Below, one piece after another: positions 1 through 8,625 of a stretch of DNA of 63,592 bases. The DNA is from QHXW01 sp035297145 (GTDB taxonomy: Bacteria > Acidobacteriota > Terriglobia > Bryobacterales > Bryobacteraceae). Positions within the stretch are counted from its first letter, which is position 1, and every line of letters begins with the position of its first letter. A model generated the notes under the pieces. It had not been told where the DNA came from and searched no databases. It saw nothing but the letters and a program-made list of their open reading frames with translations. The translations under genes and the position numbers were made by a program. Where the stretch lies: NCBI GenBank assembly GCA_035297145.1, contig DATGZN010000108.1, forward strand, positions 1 to 63,592, in the 5' to 3' direction.

Positions 1-275
1 GGCCTTTCTGAACGGCTGGGTTTGATTGAGAGGCTCAATTGAGTTACTTTAGGCTACGGAACGCCCGAATGACAGGGCTTTGGACCACCTCCACGGGCTG
101 GGTCTCAACTTACCTCCTGTCTCATTTCTGGGGGCGGGTCATCCCTGCAAAGTGTGTCAATTGCGAGTGTCTCACTTTAGGGGTTCAGTCCATTTGGGCT
201 AATTTGAGCTAAGAAATGGGTTTTAAGGTCTCGTTGGAACGTCGAAGCGGTTTAGAATCAAAGAAGCCACCTTTC
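1..275. other. non-coding left edge with IS-end-like repeats
   Basis: No supported gene lies before the tRNA. Two short related stretches (about 37-53 and 157-181) share a tcaattg...ctttagg pattern, and a third tcaattg sits just after the next gene at about 815. Multiple short repeats of this kind occur at the ends of IS21-type elements, so this may be the eroded edge of an insertion sequence. No transposase is visible. This is a weak reading. Confidence 0.25.
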
Positions 276-352
276 GGGCACGTAGCTCAGATGGATAGAG
301 CGGTCGCCTCCTAAGCGACAGGTCGGCAGTTCGAATCTGCCCGTGCCTACCA
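276..352 (+). tRNA. tRNA-Arg (anticodon CCT)
   Basis: The cloverleaf can be drawn directly. A 7-bp acceptor stem pairs GGGCACG with CGTGCCT, including one G-U pair. The D arm is TAGCTCAG..., the anticodon arm is GTCGC/GCGAC around the loop CTCCTAA, the T arm contains GTTCGAATC, and the 3' CCA is encoded. The anticodon CCT reads the AGG arginine codon. tRNA genes are frequent integration sites, and the degraded toxin-antitoxin pair 600 bp away fits that, but I found no direct repeat of the tRNA 3' end elsewhere in the window. Confidence 0.97.
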
Positions 353-409
353 GTTCTCCCTGCCGCTCTGTGATAAATCTCACAGTTTACGCTCAAGTAA
401 TTTCCGGAA

Positions 410-811
410 GTGCCGAAGATTGATCTCATGAAGACGGCTTCGAAGGCGCGGTATCTATGCTCCGAATTGATCAGCATTGAGTGGCAAAACAAGACCGGCG
501 CGTTTGACACGGTCGGCATTCTGGAAGAGATTTGGGCTGATGGAGCGTGCGTGCAGACGCTCGCACCGATGCAGCCGGGCACCAGAGTGTGGATCGTGGC
601 CCGGCGGGCGCTGTTCTTGGGGACTCTGACAGACTGTGAGTTTGTTCGAGACGGTTACTTCTCACGGGTGGCTTTTGACTCGGAATCGGGCTGGTCAATG
701 CGAAGTTTTAAACCGGAACATATGGTGAACACGCGGACGGTGCTCGCCCGTTGGCTCAAGCAGAATCTGGCGGAAACCGAAGTGCCAAAGGTGTTCACAG
801 CCGGATCGTAA
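410..811 (+). CDS. small PilZ-like domain protein
   Basis: A 133-residue protein begins with GTG at 410; an in-frame ATG at 428 is the alternative start. It reads as a compact beta-barrel-type domain: a short helical lead, then alternating beta strands around residues 35-95 (GILEEIWADGACVQT, then PGTRVWIVARRA). This resembles acidobacterial PilZ-like proteins, but the canonical RxxxR and D/NxSxxG c-di-GMP motifs are not clear, so ligand binding cannot be claimed. It stands alone after the tRNA, with an eroded region downstream. Function unknown. Confidence 0.6.
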   Translation: MPKIDLMKTASKARYLCSELISIEWQNKTGAFDTVGILEEIWADGACVQTLAPMQPGTRVWIVARRALFLGTLTDCEFVRDGYFSRVAFDSESGWSMRSFKPEHMVNTRTVLARWLKQNLAETEVPKVFTAGS

Positions 812-959
812 TGCGTCAATTGCCGGGGAGGACTCCGGAGACGTTGGGCGTTAAAGGAGAAACGGCCTCTTCGTGCTCACACGTTCGGGCTCCACAGTTG
901 AGTTAACGTAGGGGCGAGGCACCTGGTCCATGCCCTTCCTCGCCTTGTCTTGACATTGT

Positions 960-1060
960 CGGGCAGGATCCCTCAGAATTGAAGGCCGCTCTCGATGCGC
1001 CTCCACGCCCCCTGCCCCAAACTGGAGCGTCTCCTCAAGGAACCCGGATTCTTTGATGCC
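960..1060 (+). pseudogene. remnant of DUF1778 (TacA-type) antitoxin C-terminus
   Basis: Read with one frame change in a C run near 1016, this stretch gives a protein tail with LTLSGR, ELKAALDAPPRPLP and KLERLLKEPGFFD. This is the typical end of DUF1778/TacA antitoxins (LTLSERD, then a PP.P motif, then a helix that caps the toxin). No start or N-terminal ribbon-helix-helix part survives upstream. It lies directly before a GNAT toxin remnant, the normal gene order for this toxin-antitoxin family. Family assignment rests on motif recognition. Confidence 0.5.
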
Positions 1061-1086
1061 GGCCCGAATCGGCGAACACCGCCCGC

Positions 1087-1576
1087 CGAATCGAAAAGCT
1101 CCGCCCCGATCATCTGGTACAAGGCTTCGACTCCGGCCAAGGAGAGTTGAACCGATATCTGTCACATTATGCGTGGACAAATCAGCAGGCGGGGGCCGCC
1201 AGACCTACATCGGCCTGGTGGGCGATGCGGTCATTGGGTATCATACCCTTGCGGTGGGCCACGTCACACGCAAGAAAGCGCCCGAGCGTCTCACCAAGGG
1301 GCTGGCCCGCCATCCCGTGCCCGATCATGCTGCTGGCGCGCCTGGCCGTGGATCGCCGCTGGCAAGGCCAGGGGGTGGGCAAAGCGCTCTTGAGGGATGC
1401 GATGCAACGCACACTGCAGGCTGCCGACATTGCCGGCATTCGCACGTTCGCCGTTCACGCTAAGGACGAGGAAGCCCGGAGCTTCTATCAGAAATTCGAC
1501 TTCATCCCCTCGCCCATCGACCGGATGCACTTGTTCGTTCTGCTCAAGGACGTGCGGCGGATTATTCGCGGCATGA
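1087..1576 (+). pseudogene. frameshifted GNAT acetyltransferase toxin (TacT-like)
   Basis: Three segments in two frames join into one GNAT protein. The first holds EKLRPDHLVQGFDSGQGELNRYL, the second (from about 1190) YIGLVGDAVIGYHTLAVG, and the third (from about 1322) LARLAVDRRWQGQGVGKALL, the acetyl-CoA-binding R/Q-x-x-G-x-G/A loop. It ends near LFVLLKDVRRII. One missing G in the G run at 1190 and one extra C near 1321 restore a single frame; a further shift is needed to reach a stop near 1574. TacT enzymes acetylate aminoacyl-tRNA and are neutralised by the DUF1778 antitoxin, whose remnant lies just upstream. Either real decay or homopolymer sequencing errors. Confidence 0.75.
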
Positions 1577-1686
1577 CAATTCCGACCGCCGTCATGCTCT
1601 GCGTCCGACATCCGACTTTTCCTCAGAAAGCCGGTACCGACGTGCCTTCTCAAGCCGGCCGGAAGCGAAACGCCTACCGAGCTCCC

Positions 1687-2601
1687 TTAAGGACGCCGAC
1701 CAGCGGACGATGCGCCTTTCCACTTGGCGCTCAGGCGCGGGCTGCCTTGCTCCAGCCATTCCCTCCAGTATCGCCGCAGGTGGCGCGGATTTCGCAGAGA
1801 ACCATAGAGCAGAGCGAGTCCGTACTTGATCAGCGAAGGCGGCACGGGCTCGAAGAAGCCGTCCCGCCGGTCCACCAGCGCGCAACAGTAGCCGTAAACG
1901 TGCGAGAACGGCGCGTAGCCGTAGTGGGTTTTGAGTAAGTCGATGGATGCTTTGAAAACCCCAGCTCTCTCTCGCAGCGTTTTCGACCCGCGATGCATGC
2001 GGGATGTCGCGAGATATTGGTCGACTTTGAGAAGCGTGTGGCGTTTAGCCAGGCGAATCCAGAGATCGTAATCCAGGCCGTTGCGCAGATTGACATTCAT
2101 TAGGCCCGCTTCGAGGAACGCATCGCGCCATAGAAACGCCGCTGGCTGGCAGATGAAGCACTCCGTTTTCAACAGCTCGGCGTCAAATTCCTTGGTCGGG
2201 TAACGGCTCAGATTCGCGCCCGCTTCGTCCGTCAGATAACCCTCTCCGTAGATGCCCGCATGGCCAGGATTGGCGAGCAGATGGCGGACGGCGGTGCTTA
2301 CGGCGCCGGGCAGGTAGGTGTCATCCGCGCAGAGAAACGCAAACACGCTCCCTCGCGACAGCTGGAACCCCTTGTTAATGGCATCGGTCTGGCCGCGATC
2401 CGGCTCTGAGACATAGTGCAGGCGGCCCTCGTATTTGCACAGCAGATCGAGAGTCCCATCTGTCGATCCGCCGTCGATCACGATGTATTCGATATTCGGA
2501 TAATCCTGGCTGAGTACGCTTCGGATGGTCTCTTCAAGAAACCGGGCCATGTTGTACGTCGGGGTGATGATGCTGACGAGTGGGCGGTCTTCGGATTCCA
2601 T
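1687..2601 (-). CDS. family 2 glycosyltransferase
   Basis: A 304-residue GT-A fold glycosyltransferase. The nucleotide-binding start VSIITPTYN lies at residues 9-17, the DGGSTDGT loop at 43-50, the metal-binding DD of CADDTYL at about 93-94, and the GLDYDLW acceptor-side motif near 185. It has no transmembrane segment, so it probably adds one sugar at the cytoplasmic face of the membrane. It is the last gene of a minus-strand block, 51 nt after the previous gene, and shares that block with another glycosyltransferase-like protein and a methyltransferase fusion. The sugar donor cannot be read from the sequence. Confidence 0.9.
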   Translation of the reverse strand: MESEDRPLVSIITPTYNMARFLEETIRSVLSQDYPNIEYIVIDGGSTDGTLDLLCKYEGRLHYVSEPDRGQTDAINKGFQLSRGSVFAFLCADDTYLPGAVSTAVRHLLANPGHAGIYGEGYLTDEAGANLSRYPTKEFDAELLKTECFICQPAAFLWRDAFLEAGLMNVNLRNGLDYDLWIRLAKRHTLLKVDQYLATSRMHRGSKTLRERAGVFKASIDLLKTHYGYAPFSHVYGYCCALVDRRDGFFEPVPPSLIKYGLALLYGSLRNPRHLRRYWREWLEQGSPRLSAKWKGASSAGRRP

Positions 2602-2652
2602 GGCTGGACTTCCCTCTGAGTTTAGCGCGCGCGCCGGGCGGAACGGGCGAAT

Positions 2653-4353
2653 TTAGGACGCCGGCCGGGCACAGGACTTGGCGTTCGGCGCCATCTCCGG
2701 CAGCTCCAATTCCCTCAAGCCCCAGTTCTCGCGATTGAAGATCATAGGTGAATCGAATCGCCGCATATGCTCGGCCCAAGTTACAAGATCCCGGTATTCC
2801 AGCCACGAGATTCCTTTGGCCCGGAGGCGGTCAAACAAGCGGGCCTGCCCTTCCGGAGTCCAACCCGAGCCGGTTCCGTGCTCGATATGGTAGATGCGAA
2901 GTGGATCTTTCAAGACCTCTTCGCGGACACCCGCGTGATGCGCCGCATAGCAGAGAACGGAATCGATGTTGAAGGAGTACATGTCGAATTCCGGGTAGCC
3001 GCGCAGGTCCATCCACTGCTCCCGAGCCATCAGGGTGAAATCTCCGCAAGCGTTGGTGTGGAGGAAGATCGGGCTCGCACCGGAGATCGGGCTCGCACCG
3101 GAAACCGCGCCCGGCCGTTTCAGTTGCGGACGAGACCGGTAAGCGCGGATCCCACCAGTGAACAGCCCGGTAAATCCCCCGACGCCAATGTAAAACCGGG
3201 CCCAGTGTCGAAATCTGGGGGAGACTGAAACCGTAAACGTCACGGGCGGTTCTTCATCGCCCAAGCGGGTCAGCAGGTGCATGAACCGGATCCAAATGCT
3301 CTTAGCGCCGGCCCAATACCCGCCTCTGGCAGATGGACGTTTTCGCGAGCTCCGGCCGCCGCGACTGAGATCAACCTGCGCAGAGGGCACCCACTCGCAG
3401 CGGAAGACTCGCAGGTTCAAATCACGTGGGTCGCGTGCCAGTGGCCGACCGCCGCCCAATACGTGAAGCCGGAGGGAACGAACAACCCCATCGCCAAGCG
3501 AAAGTTCCACCTCGATGGTTGTTCGAGCGCGGACTACCTTCTCTGCGATGACCCTACCACCATCCCCGATAGCTTGCAGCCGCAGGGGATCGGTTCCCGC
3601 TCCCGGCCCTGGTTCTAGGTCAAAGATTAGGCACGAAGCGCCTACCTTGGGTACCCGAATCATCACTTCCGCGTCGTTGCCAATCCATCGAAAGGTGTGC
3701 TCTGGCGAATACCTTTCTAAACTGTGCCAACCGGCGCCGAAACTGATCCCTGAATCGGAGGCGGCGATGTCGTTCGGGCTGAGCGCTCTTAAGCCATCCG
3801 GCGTCAGGTCGAAAGTGCCCTCTCGGGCATTGACCCGGATTAAGTGGGTCTTGCAGTAAGCCAATTGCTCATCTACTGGTCCGTCCACTGGAACGTCGCT
3901 CATGACATCATAGCGGTCGATCCGGTACATGCGGCTGGGATCGAGACGCTCCTGAGCCAGATAGCGGACCAGTTCGTCGGAAAAAATGATGTCGATGTTG
4001 GTCGCTAGCACGAAGCTGCCCCGCGCGCGTCGAATGCCGACGTTCTTAGCAATCATTTGATACAAGGGCATCGCTTCGGCATGTTTGTATCGCCGATGAG
4101 CTTCCGGAGGAACCTTGATGAAACGGACATCGCAGGGGCTGGTATCGGCAGGCCATCTAAGGGCGTTCATCAGTGGAGGCCGGTCTTCCGGAGGGTTCCA
4201 GTCGACCACAATGAGTTCGGACGACAGGCCATGACGTTTGCATTGGCCGATCCAGCCGTTAACAAAAGCCTGCATCCGAGTCAGCAGACCGCCGCCGTGG
4301 TCATCGTTGCGAGCGGTGACAACCACTGAAAGATATGGGCTCGTTTCCGGCAC
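2653..4353 (-). CDS. GT-A-like glycosyltransferase with beta-rich insert
   Basis: A 566-residue protein starting at GTG (4353), with an AAGG ribosome-binding site upstream. The N-terminal 150 residues look like a GT-A domain (YLSVVVTARNDDHGG; LATNIDIIFS, with a DxD-like NIDI). The middle (about 200-350) is a beta-rich region of the carbohydrate-binding type, and the C-terminal third returns to glycosyltransferase-like sequence (HTNACGDFTLMAR; EFDMYSFNIDSVLCY). A perfect 18-bp tandem repeat at 3067-3102 duplicates the residues SGASPI. It lies between a methyltransferase fusion and a GT2 enzyme, which suggests a role in polysaccharide assembly. The substrate is unknown. Confidence 0.75.
   Translation of the reverse strand: MPETSPYLSVVVTARNDDHGGGLLTRMQAFVNGWIGQCKRHGLSSELIVVDWNPPEDRPPLMNALRWPADTSPCDVRFIKVPPEAHRRYKHAEAMPLYQMIAKNVGIRRARGSFVLATNIDIIFSDELVRYLAQERLDPSRMYRIDRYDVMSDVPVDGPVDEQLAYCKTHLIRVNAREGTFDLTPDGLRALSPNDIAASDSGISFGAGWHSLERYSPEHTFRWIGNDAEVMIRVPKVGASCLIFDLEPGPGAGTDPLRLQAIGDGGRVIAEKVVRARTTIEVELSLGDGVVRSLRLHVLGGGRPLARDPRDLNLRVFRCEWVPSAQVDLSRGGRSSRKRPSARGGYWAGAKSIWIRFMHLLTRLGDEEPPVTFTVSVSPRFRHWARFYIGVGGFTGLFTGGIRAYRSRPQLKRPGAVSGASPISGASPIFLHTNACGDFTLMAREQWMDLRGYPEFDMYSFNIDSVLCYAAHHAGVREEVLKDPLRIYHIEHGTGSGWTPEGQARLFDRLRAKGISWLEYRDLVTWAEHMRRFDSPMIFNRENWGLRELELPEMAPNAKSCARPAS
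3067..3102. repeat. perfect 18-bp tandem duplication inside a glycosyltransferase gene
   Basis: The 18-base unit at 3067-3084 is repeated exactly at 3085-3102. It keeps the reading frame and adds six residues (SGASPI twice). An exact in-frame duplication suggests recent replication slippage. Confidence 0.9.
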
Positions 4354-4367
4354 TCTGAGCCTTGCTC

Positions 4368-7115
4368 CTACGATCGGGCTTTGCTCCCGCGGGCTTGGGC
4401 CTGAGGGCGAGTGAAGTGCGGAAACCTGTAAGGGCCAGGTCTCTCATTCAAGCTGAAATAAAACCAGTGGGCCTGAGTCTCGAACAAGTCGCCCAGTATT
4501 CGTCGCATTTCCGTCTGCTGGTCAGAAGTCAAATTGCTATGGAAACTGTGGTCAGCCGAATCCAGGGTGAGATGATTTCGCGTGGTGAAGTCGAGCGCTG
4601 CGATCGATTGTTCCACCGCAGAGTCGATGATGCCGATCTTGAGCCGTGGTCCCGACCAGTTGTTGCCTTTCCAGAGCCCATGACCGCCATATTCAAACTG
4701 TTCGTCCGAACTGTAGCGCGTATCGGAAAGATCGTGCATGATGATCAGATGTTCGAGCGGGGCTACGATTGGCAAGATCTCGCCCAGGACGCACTCCGCG
4801 ATATCGAAGCCATGCGCATCCCAGAAAATCAAAACGCGCTTCGCCCCGGAGAGAGATTTTCGGTAGTCGAATTCCAGGATATCGGCGCGTTGGGCCTGCA
4901 GCGGATGAAACCAAGCAGCAGGCACGATCTTACGAAGGCGGGGAAGCGTCTCCCGTTCCCAACTGTCGGACAAACACAAGCTCAGGATTCGCGAGCGGCC
5001 TTCGTTAATGTTCGAGGCTTCCGTGAAGGCGCAGGTTGAATTGCCTTTGCCTCGCCCCAACTCAAGGATCAGGTCCGGTGCAAAATCGATAGCCGCGGCC
5101 ATCAATTGCGCCCATTGGTAAGGCCAGAGATCGGAACGCTGATCGACGGCTTGGCCTAGCGAAAGGATCCGATCACGCGCACCCGCAAGCGTCGTGCGTT
5201 GGTTCCAGTAAGCTCGCGCTGGGCTGAAAGTGGGCAAGGGCGATTCCTCCTCTTTACTCGAGATTGTTTGCTTTGCGGGCTCGGGCGCAAATTCGGCATC
5301 CGCTTCTTTCGCAAGGCGGGTCGCCAAGGAACTCTCGGCCGGGATAGCGATCATGTTGTCGCTGAAGCTTCCCGGAAACGCCGGAATTGGCCGACCGCTT
5401 CCGGAGTCGAACGCAAAGAGTCGGTACTGGAACGAAGTCAACAACGCGGTTAGGGCATCCAGACTGCTCCGTTGTTTTTCGAGCGCCGGGCCGCTAGCTT
5501 CAAATATCACAACCGGCCGGTGCTCGGCCAACACCGCCCGGGCACCCTGGATCACGCGTTGTTCCGCGCCTTCCACATCCATTTTGATGACGTCGATCTT
5601 GGGGAGCCTGGCTTCGCGGACCAAGCAGTCCAGGGTACGTACGGTCACGCGCTCAGTCCGCAGCAGGCTTACGCCCTGATTGGCAAACGCTCCCAGGGTG
5701 TTGTGGCCCTCATGCTCGTAGCCCGCGATCGTCAGATCCTGTTCGCTGTCCGTATCGGCGAGCGCGACGTGGAATGCCTGCACGTTGTCCAATTGGTTTA
5801 GCGAAAGATTCTGCTGCAGACGTCCAAACTCCCGCTCGCTTGGCTCAAAGGCCCAAACTTTGCCCTGCGTGCCCACTCGCTGGGAAGCGAAAAGTGTGTA
5901 CAGCCCTTCGTTGGCTCCAACATCGACAAAAATCATGCCGGGGGCCAGAATCTGATCGAGGAAGGCAAACTCGTTGGGTTCGGCGCAACCGGCGATAAAC
6001 AATTGACGGCTCAGATCGTTGCCGAGGTAAAGATTCAGCTGAAGGCCGCCGTACCAGGAAAACACGAAAGGAACTGCGAGCCTGTGCTTGTTGAAGTACT
6101 CCCAGATCCGGCGGCGCTGCCGGAACGCCAAGTCCGGATTATCCCAGTCGGCGCCAAAACTCCAGCCGGGATAGGGGACGAGGGGACGAACGAAAATCAA
6201 GTCCTTGGCCGCTTCCAGCGCATCCATGTGATTCAACCACGCCGGATGGCTTCCGAACCCTTCCCGATGCCGGGAGGCGGGAACGACCGGCATTTCGCGT
6301 GGCACTCTGTGAAGGGTGCTCGGCCCGCCCGCCCTTTCGCGTCGCAGGACCTCGGGCTCGCCGTTCCGGGAGTCTCCCAGCAGCAGCGCCAGAGTGTCGC
6401 TAGCCAGAGGCCAGCGCGACGCCACAAAGATGCTTCTCAATAGGTGGCCGTGTCTGGATGACGCCAGATCATTTAGCCACTCAAATTCAAAATCCGCGTG
6501 GTCTGGCGGCGATTTGGGTGCATAGACGTAAGAGAAACCGGCCCGCGAAAGCGTCATAGCCACAAACGCCGGCGATGGGCGGCTCCCCAGTCCACCTAAC
6601 GCCTGATTCAGCGTCTCAACCGGTTCATCCTCTAATCGGAGGACCGCCTCCGAATAATCGGTGACGACGGTCTCGAGCAACAACAGCTCCCGAGTTACCT
6701 GCGCCATGTTCCGCAATCCGGCCACCGGGTTTTCCAGATGATACAGAAGGCCATAACAGAAAACGATATCGAATTGGCCGAAAGGCAGCAGAGAATCGGT
6801 CTCCACATTGGCCACTTGGGCGTCCATATCCGGGTAACGCGCGCGCAATGCTGCTATATTTTCCGTGCGTCCATCCACGCAAGTGACCCGGCAATCTCTT
6901 TCCACGAAGAAACGCGCCAGGCGTCCGACGCCGCAGCCGACATCCAGGACGGATTTCCCGGCCAGAGGCAACCCGAGCGAGTCCAGATGGGCCATGCGCG
7001 CGGTGTTGATTGCGAGCGCATCCGGCGAATCGAAGACGGCAATGCCACCGCCGCCGGACGGCGGAGATTCCGGAACGGCAGATATGGGATACGGGGATCG
7101 GAGTTGTTGAGCCAT
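4368..7115 (-). CDS. three-domain methyltransferase fusion (class I - FkbM - CmcI-like)
   Basis: A 915-residue protein carrying three methyltransferase-like modules in a row. Module 1 (about 1-270) has the class I SAM motif VLDVGCGVGRL at 56-66. Module 2 (about 300-610) is FkbM-type, with FVDVGANEGLYT near 392 and the KMDVEGAE motif near 511. Module 3 (about 640-915) resembles cephalosporin-hydroxylase/CmcI-type enzymes, with LILELGRGKGNST near 682 and a late IIMHD histidine-aspartate site. It is the first gene of a minus-strand block with two glycosyltransferases, so several O-methylations of one glycan are a reasonable inference. Acceptors are unknown. The start ATG at 7115 faces a divergent gene across 184 bp. 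Confidence 0.85.
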   Translation of the reverse strand: MAQQLRSPYPISAVPESPPSGGGGIAVFDSPDALAINTARMAHLDSLGLPLAGKSVLDVGCGVGRLARFFVERDCRVTCVDGRTENIAALRARYPDMDAQVANVETDSLLPFGQFDIVFCYGLLYHLENPVAGLRNMAQVTRELLLLETVVTDYSEAVLRLEDEPVETLNQALGGLGSRPSPAFVAMTLSRAGFSYVYAPKSPPDHADFEFEWLNDLASSRHGHLLRSIFVASRWPLASDTLALLLGDSRNGEPEVLRRERAGGPSTLHRVPREMPVVPASRHREGFGSHPAWLNHMDALEAAKDLIFVRPLVPYPGWSFGADWDNPDLAFRQRRRIWEYFNKHRLAVPFVFSWYGGLQLNLYLGNDLSRQLFIAGCAEPNEFAFLDQILAPGMIFVDVGANEGLYTLFASQRVGTQGKVWAFEPSEREFGRLQQNLSLNQLDNVQAFHVALADTDSEQDLTIAGYEHEGHNTLGAFANQGVSLLRTERVTVRTLDCLVREARLPKIDVIKMDVEGAEQRVIQGARAVLAEHRPVVIFEASGPALEKQRSSLDALTALLTSFQYRLFAFDSGSGRPIPAFPGSFSDNMIAIPAESSLATRLAKEADAEFAPEPAKQTISSKEEESPLPTFSPARAYWNQRTTLAGARDRILSLGQAVDQRSDLWPYQWAQLMAAAIDFAPDLILELGRGKGNSTCAFTEASNINEGRSRILSLCLSDSWERETLPRLRKIVPAAWFHPLQAQRADILEFDYRKSLSGAKRVLIFWDAHGFDIAECVLGEILPIVAPLEHLIIMHDLSDTRYSSDEQFEYGGHGLWKGNNWSGPRLKIGIIDSAVEQSIAALDFTTRNHLTLDSADHSFHSNLTSDQQTEMRRILGDLFETQAHWFYFSLNERPGPYRFPHFTRPQAQARGSKARS

Positions 7116-7299
7116 CTGTGCTTAAAGGAATTAACCATCAATTTAACACGGTCCCCAAGTCGTCATCAGGGGCCAACACCTCGCAGTTGGCTTCCAAACA
7201 GTGCTCGCGATACGAGCGCTTGGCGAGGGCTGGGCGAGCGCATGCAGGGACCAGCCTGGACAGCGCACCGCAAGTGGTAGCTTGGGTCTAGGGACCGGT

Positions 7300-8310
7300 A
7301 TGCAAACACCACGAATTCAACGCGACCCCAAGATGACTAAGTCGCTGGTGGCGAAGGGCGTATTTCAATCCTCGCCGCTAGGACTGGTTGACGTGGGAGC
7401 GAGCGGCGGAATCGATTATTACTGGAACGTCTTCGCCACAAGCCTGAAAGCCATAGGATTCGACCCGTTGATCAGGGAGGTGGAGCGATTAAACGCTCTT
7501 CATCACGACGGCGACCAGCGGTATTACGCGTACTTGGTGGGGTATAAGCCGTACAGCGAACTCGTTGCGGACCAGAGCGCGCTGCCGAGACTGTACGAGC
7601 GTACCAGCACGATGCGCGCACAAAAGCTCGCACGATGCGACTACACGCGAACTTATTACGACCAGACTGGCGCGGGATCGTTGGCCAAGGATTTGATCGA
7701 ACTGGATGAGTTTTTCCTGCAAACTCATCCGATGGATGTGGATTTCGTGAAGATCGACACGGACGGATCCGACTATCAGGTCCTGCTGGGAGCGCAGGAA
7801 CTGCTGCGATCGTGCCCGGTGATGGGAGTGGCCGTGGAGTGCCAGTTCCACGGAGTGGTCCACGATAACGCGAACATCTTCTCGAACATAGACCGCTTGC
7901 TGCGCCGTCTTGGCTTCTCGCTGTTCGACATCGAGGTATACCGTTACAGCCGCGCGGTTTTCCCGAAGCCATTCGTGTATCGCATTCCAGCACAGACCAC
8001 CGCCGGGCAAGTGCTGTGGGCGGACGCGTTGTATTTCAGAGACGCTGGCGACCAAAGTTATGAGGCGTCATGGGCAGCTCCGTTGTCCGAACATAAAATC
8101 CTGAAACTCGCCTGCTTATTCGACATCTTCGGGTTGGAGGACTGCACCGCCGAACTTCTGCTGAAGTACCGTGACCGTTTAGCGCCCCTGATCGACGTCG
8201 ATGCCTGTCTGGACCTGATCACGCCTGTGCTGGATGGACAGCGAGTGTCCTATCGCCAATACGTGGAACGCTTCGACAGTAAACCCGATTCGTTCTTCCC
8301 TCCGGCATGA
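7300..8310 (+). CDS. FkbM-family methyltransferase-like protein
   Basis: About 336 residues from ATG 7300. An in-frame TTG at 7201 would add 33 poorly conserved-looking residues, and ATG 7333 is also possible. The SAM-binding motif LVDVGASGGIDYY lies near residue 30 and the FkbM signature VKIDTDGSDYQVL near 148. The C-terminal ~110 residues (WADALYFRD, KILKLACLFDIFGLED, KPDSFF) form a separate helical module that is found again as a free fragment at 9804-10140. It probably methylates a sugar or lipid-linked intermediate of the surface glycan. It is transcribed divergently from the methyltransferase fusion. Confidence 0.8.
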   Translation: MQTPRIQRDPKMTKSLVAKGVFQSSPLGLVDVGASGGIDYYWNVFATSLKAIGFDPLIREVERLNALHHDGDQRYYAYLVGYKPYSELVADQSALPRLYERTSTMRAQKLARCDYTRTYYDQTGAGSLAKDLIELDEFFLQTHPMDVDFVKIDTDGSDYQVLLGAQELLRSCPVMGVAVECQFHGVVHDNANIFSNIDRLLRRLGFSLFDIEVYRYSRAVFPKPFVYRIPAQTTAGQVLWADALYFRDAGDQSYEASWAAPLSEHKILKLACLFDIFGLEDCTAELLLKYRDRLAPLIDVDACLDLITPVLDGQRVSYRQYVERFDSKPDSFFPPA

Positions 8311-8625
8311 CGGGCCCTCCATCCCGCTAGTCTCTTCGTATGAGGTCGAACCAGTTGAAGTCAGAGTCACGTCTTTGAGCCAGTTTGTCCAGTTGAGGGG
8401 TGGCGTAGATACGTGGACGGCGCAATGTTGGGCTGGCAGCCGCGTCATCGCTGTTAACTTCCAGACCGGCAACATCACGCTATGCATATCGGTCGGGAAA
8501 CCCGTGATCGGCAATATATTAGAGAATAGGTTGGAGCTCAACCCTGCACCGATTCGGGGCCCGGAACCAGGGCCGAGCAGCAAAGACACTGTACTAAATC
8601 TTGATAACCGATTGGAGATCAAAGC
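8311..8625. other. 315-bp spacer without recognisable gene
   Basis: No convincing reading frame is seen. The last 20 bases contain the ribosome-binding site GGAG for the next gene. Open frames here have no recognisable motifs on either strand. Confidence 0.4.

Noticed and set aside
1..275. Complete insertion sequence at the left edge
   Set aside because: Short IS-end-like repeats only; no transposase and no clear terminal inverted repeat.
1147..1938. Long open frame continuing past the GNAT part
   Set aside because: Only the pieces before about 1576 match a GNAT protein; the rest is antisense to the glycosyltransferase gene and has no motif.
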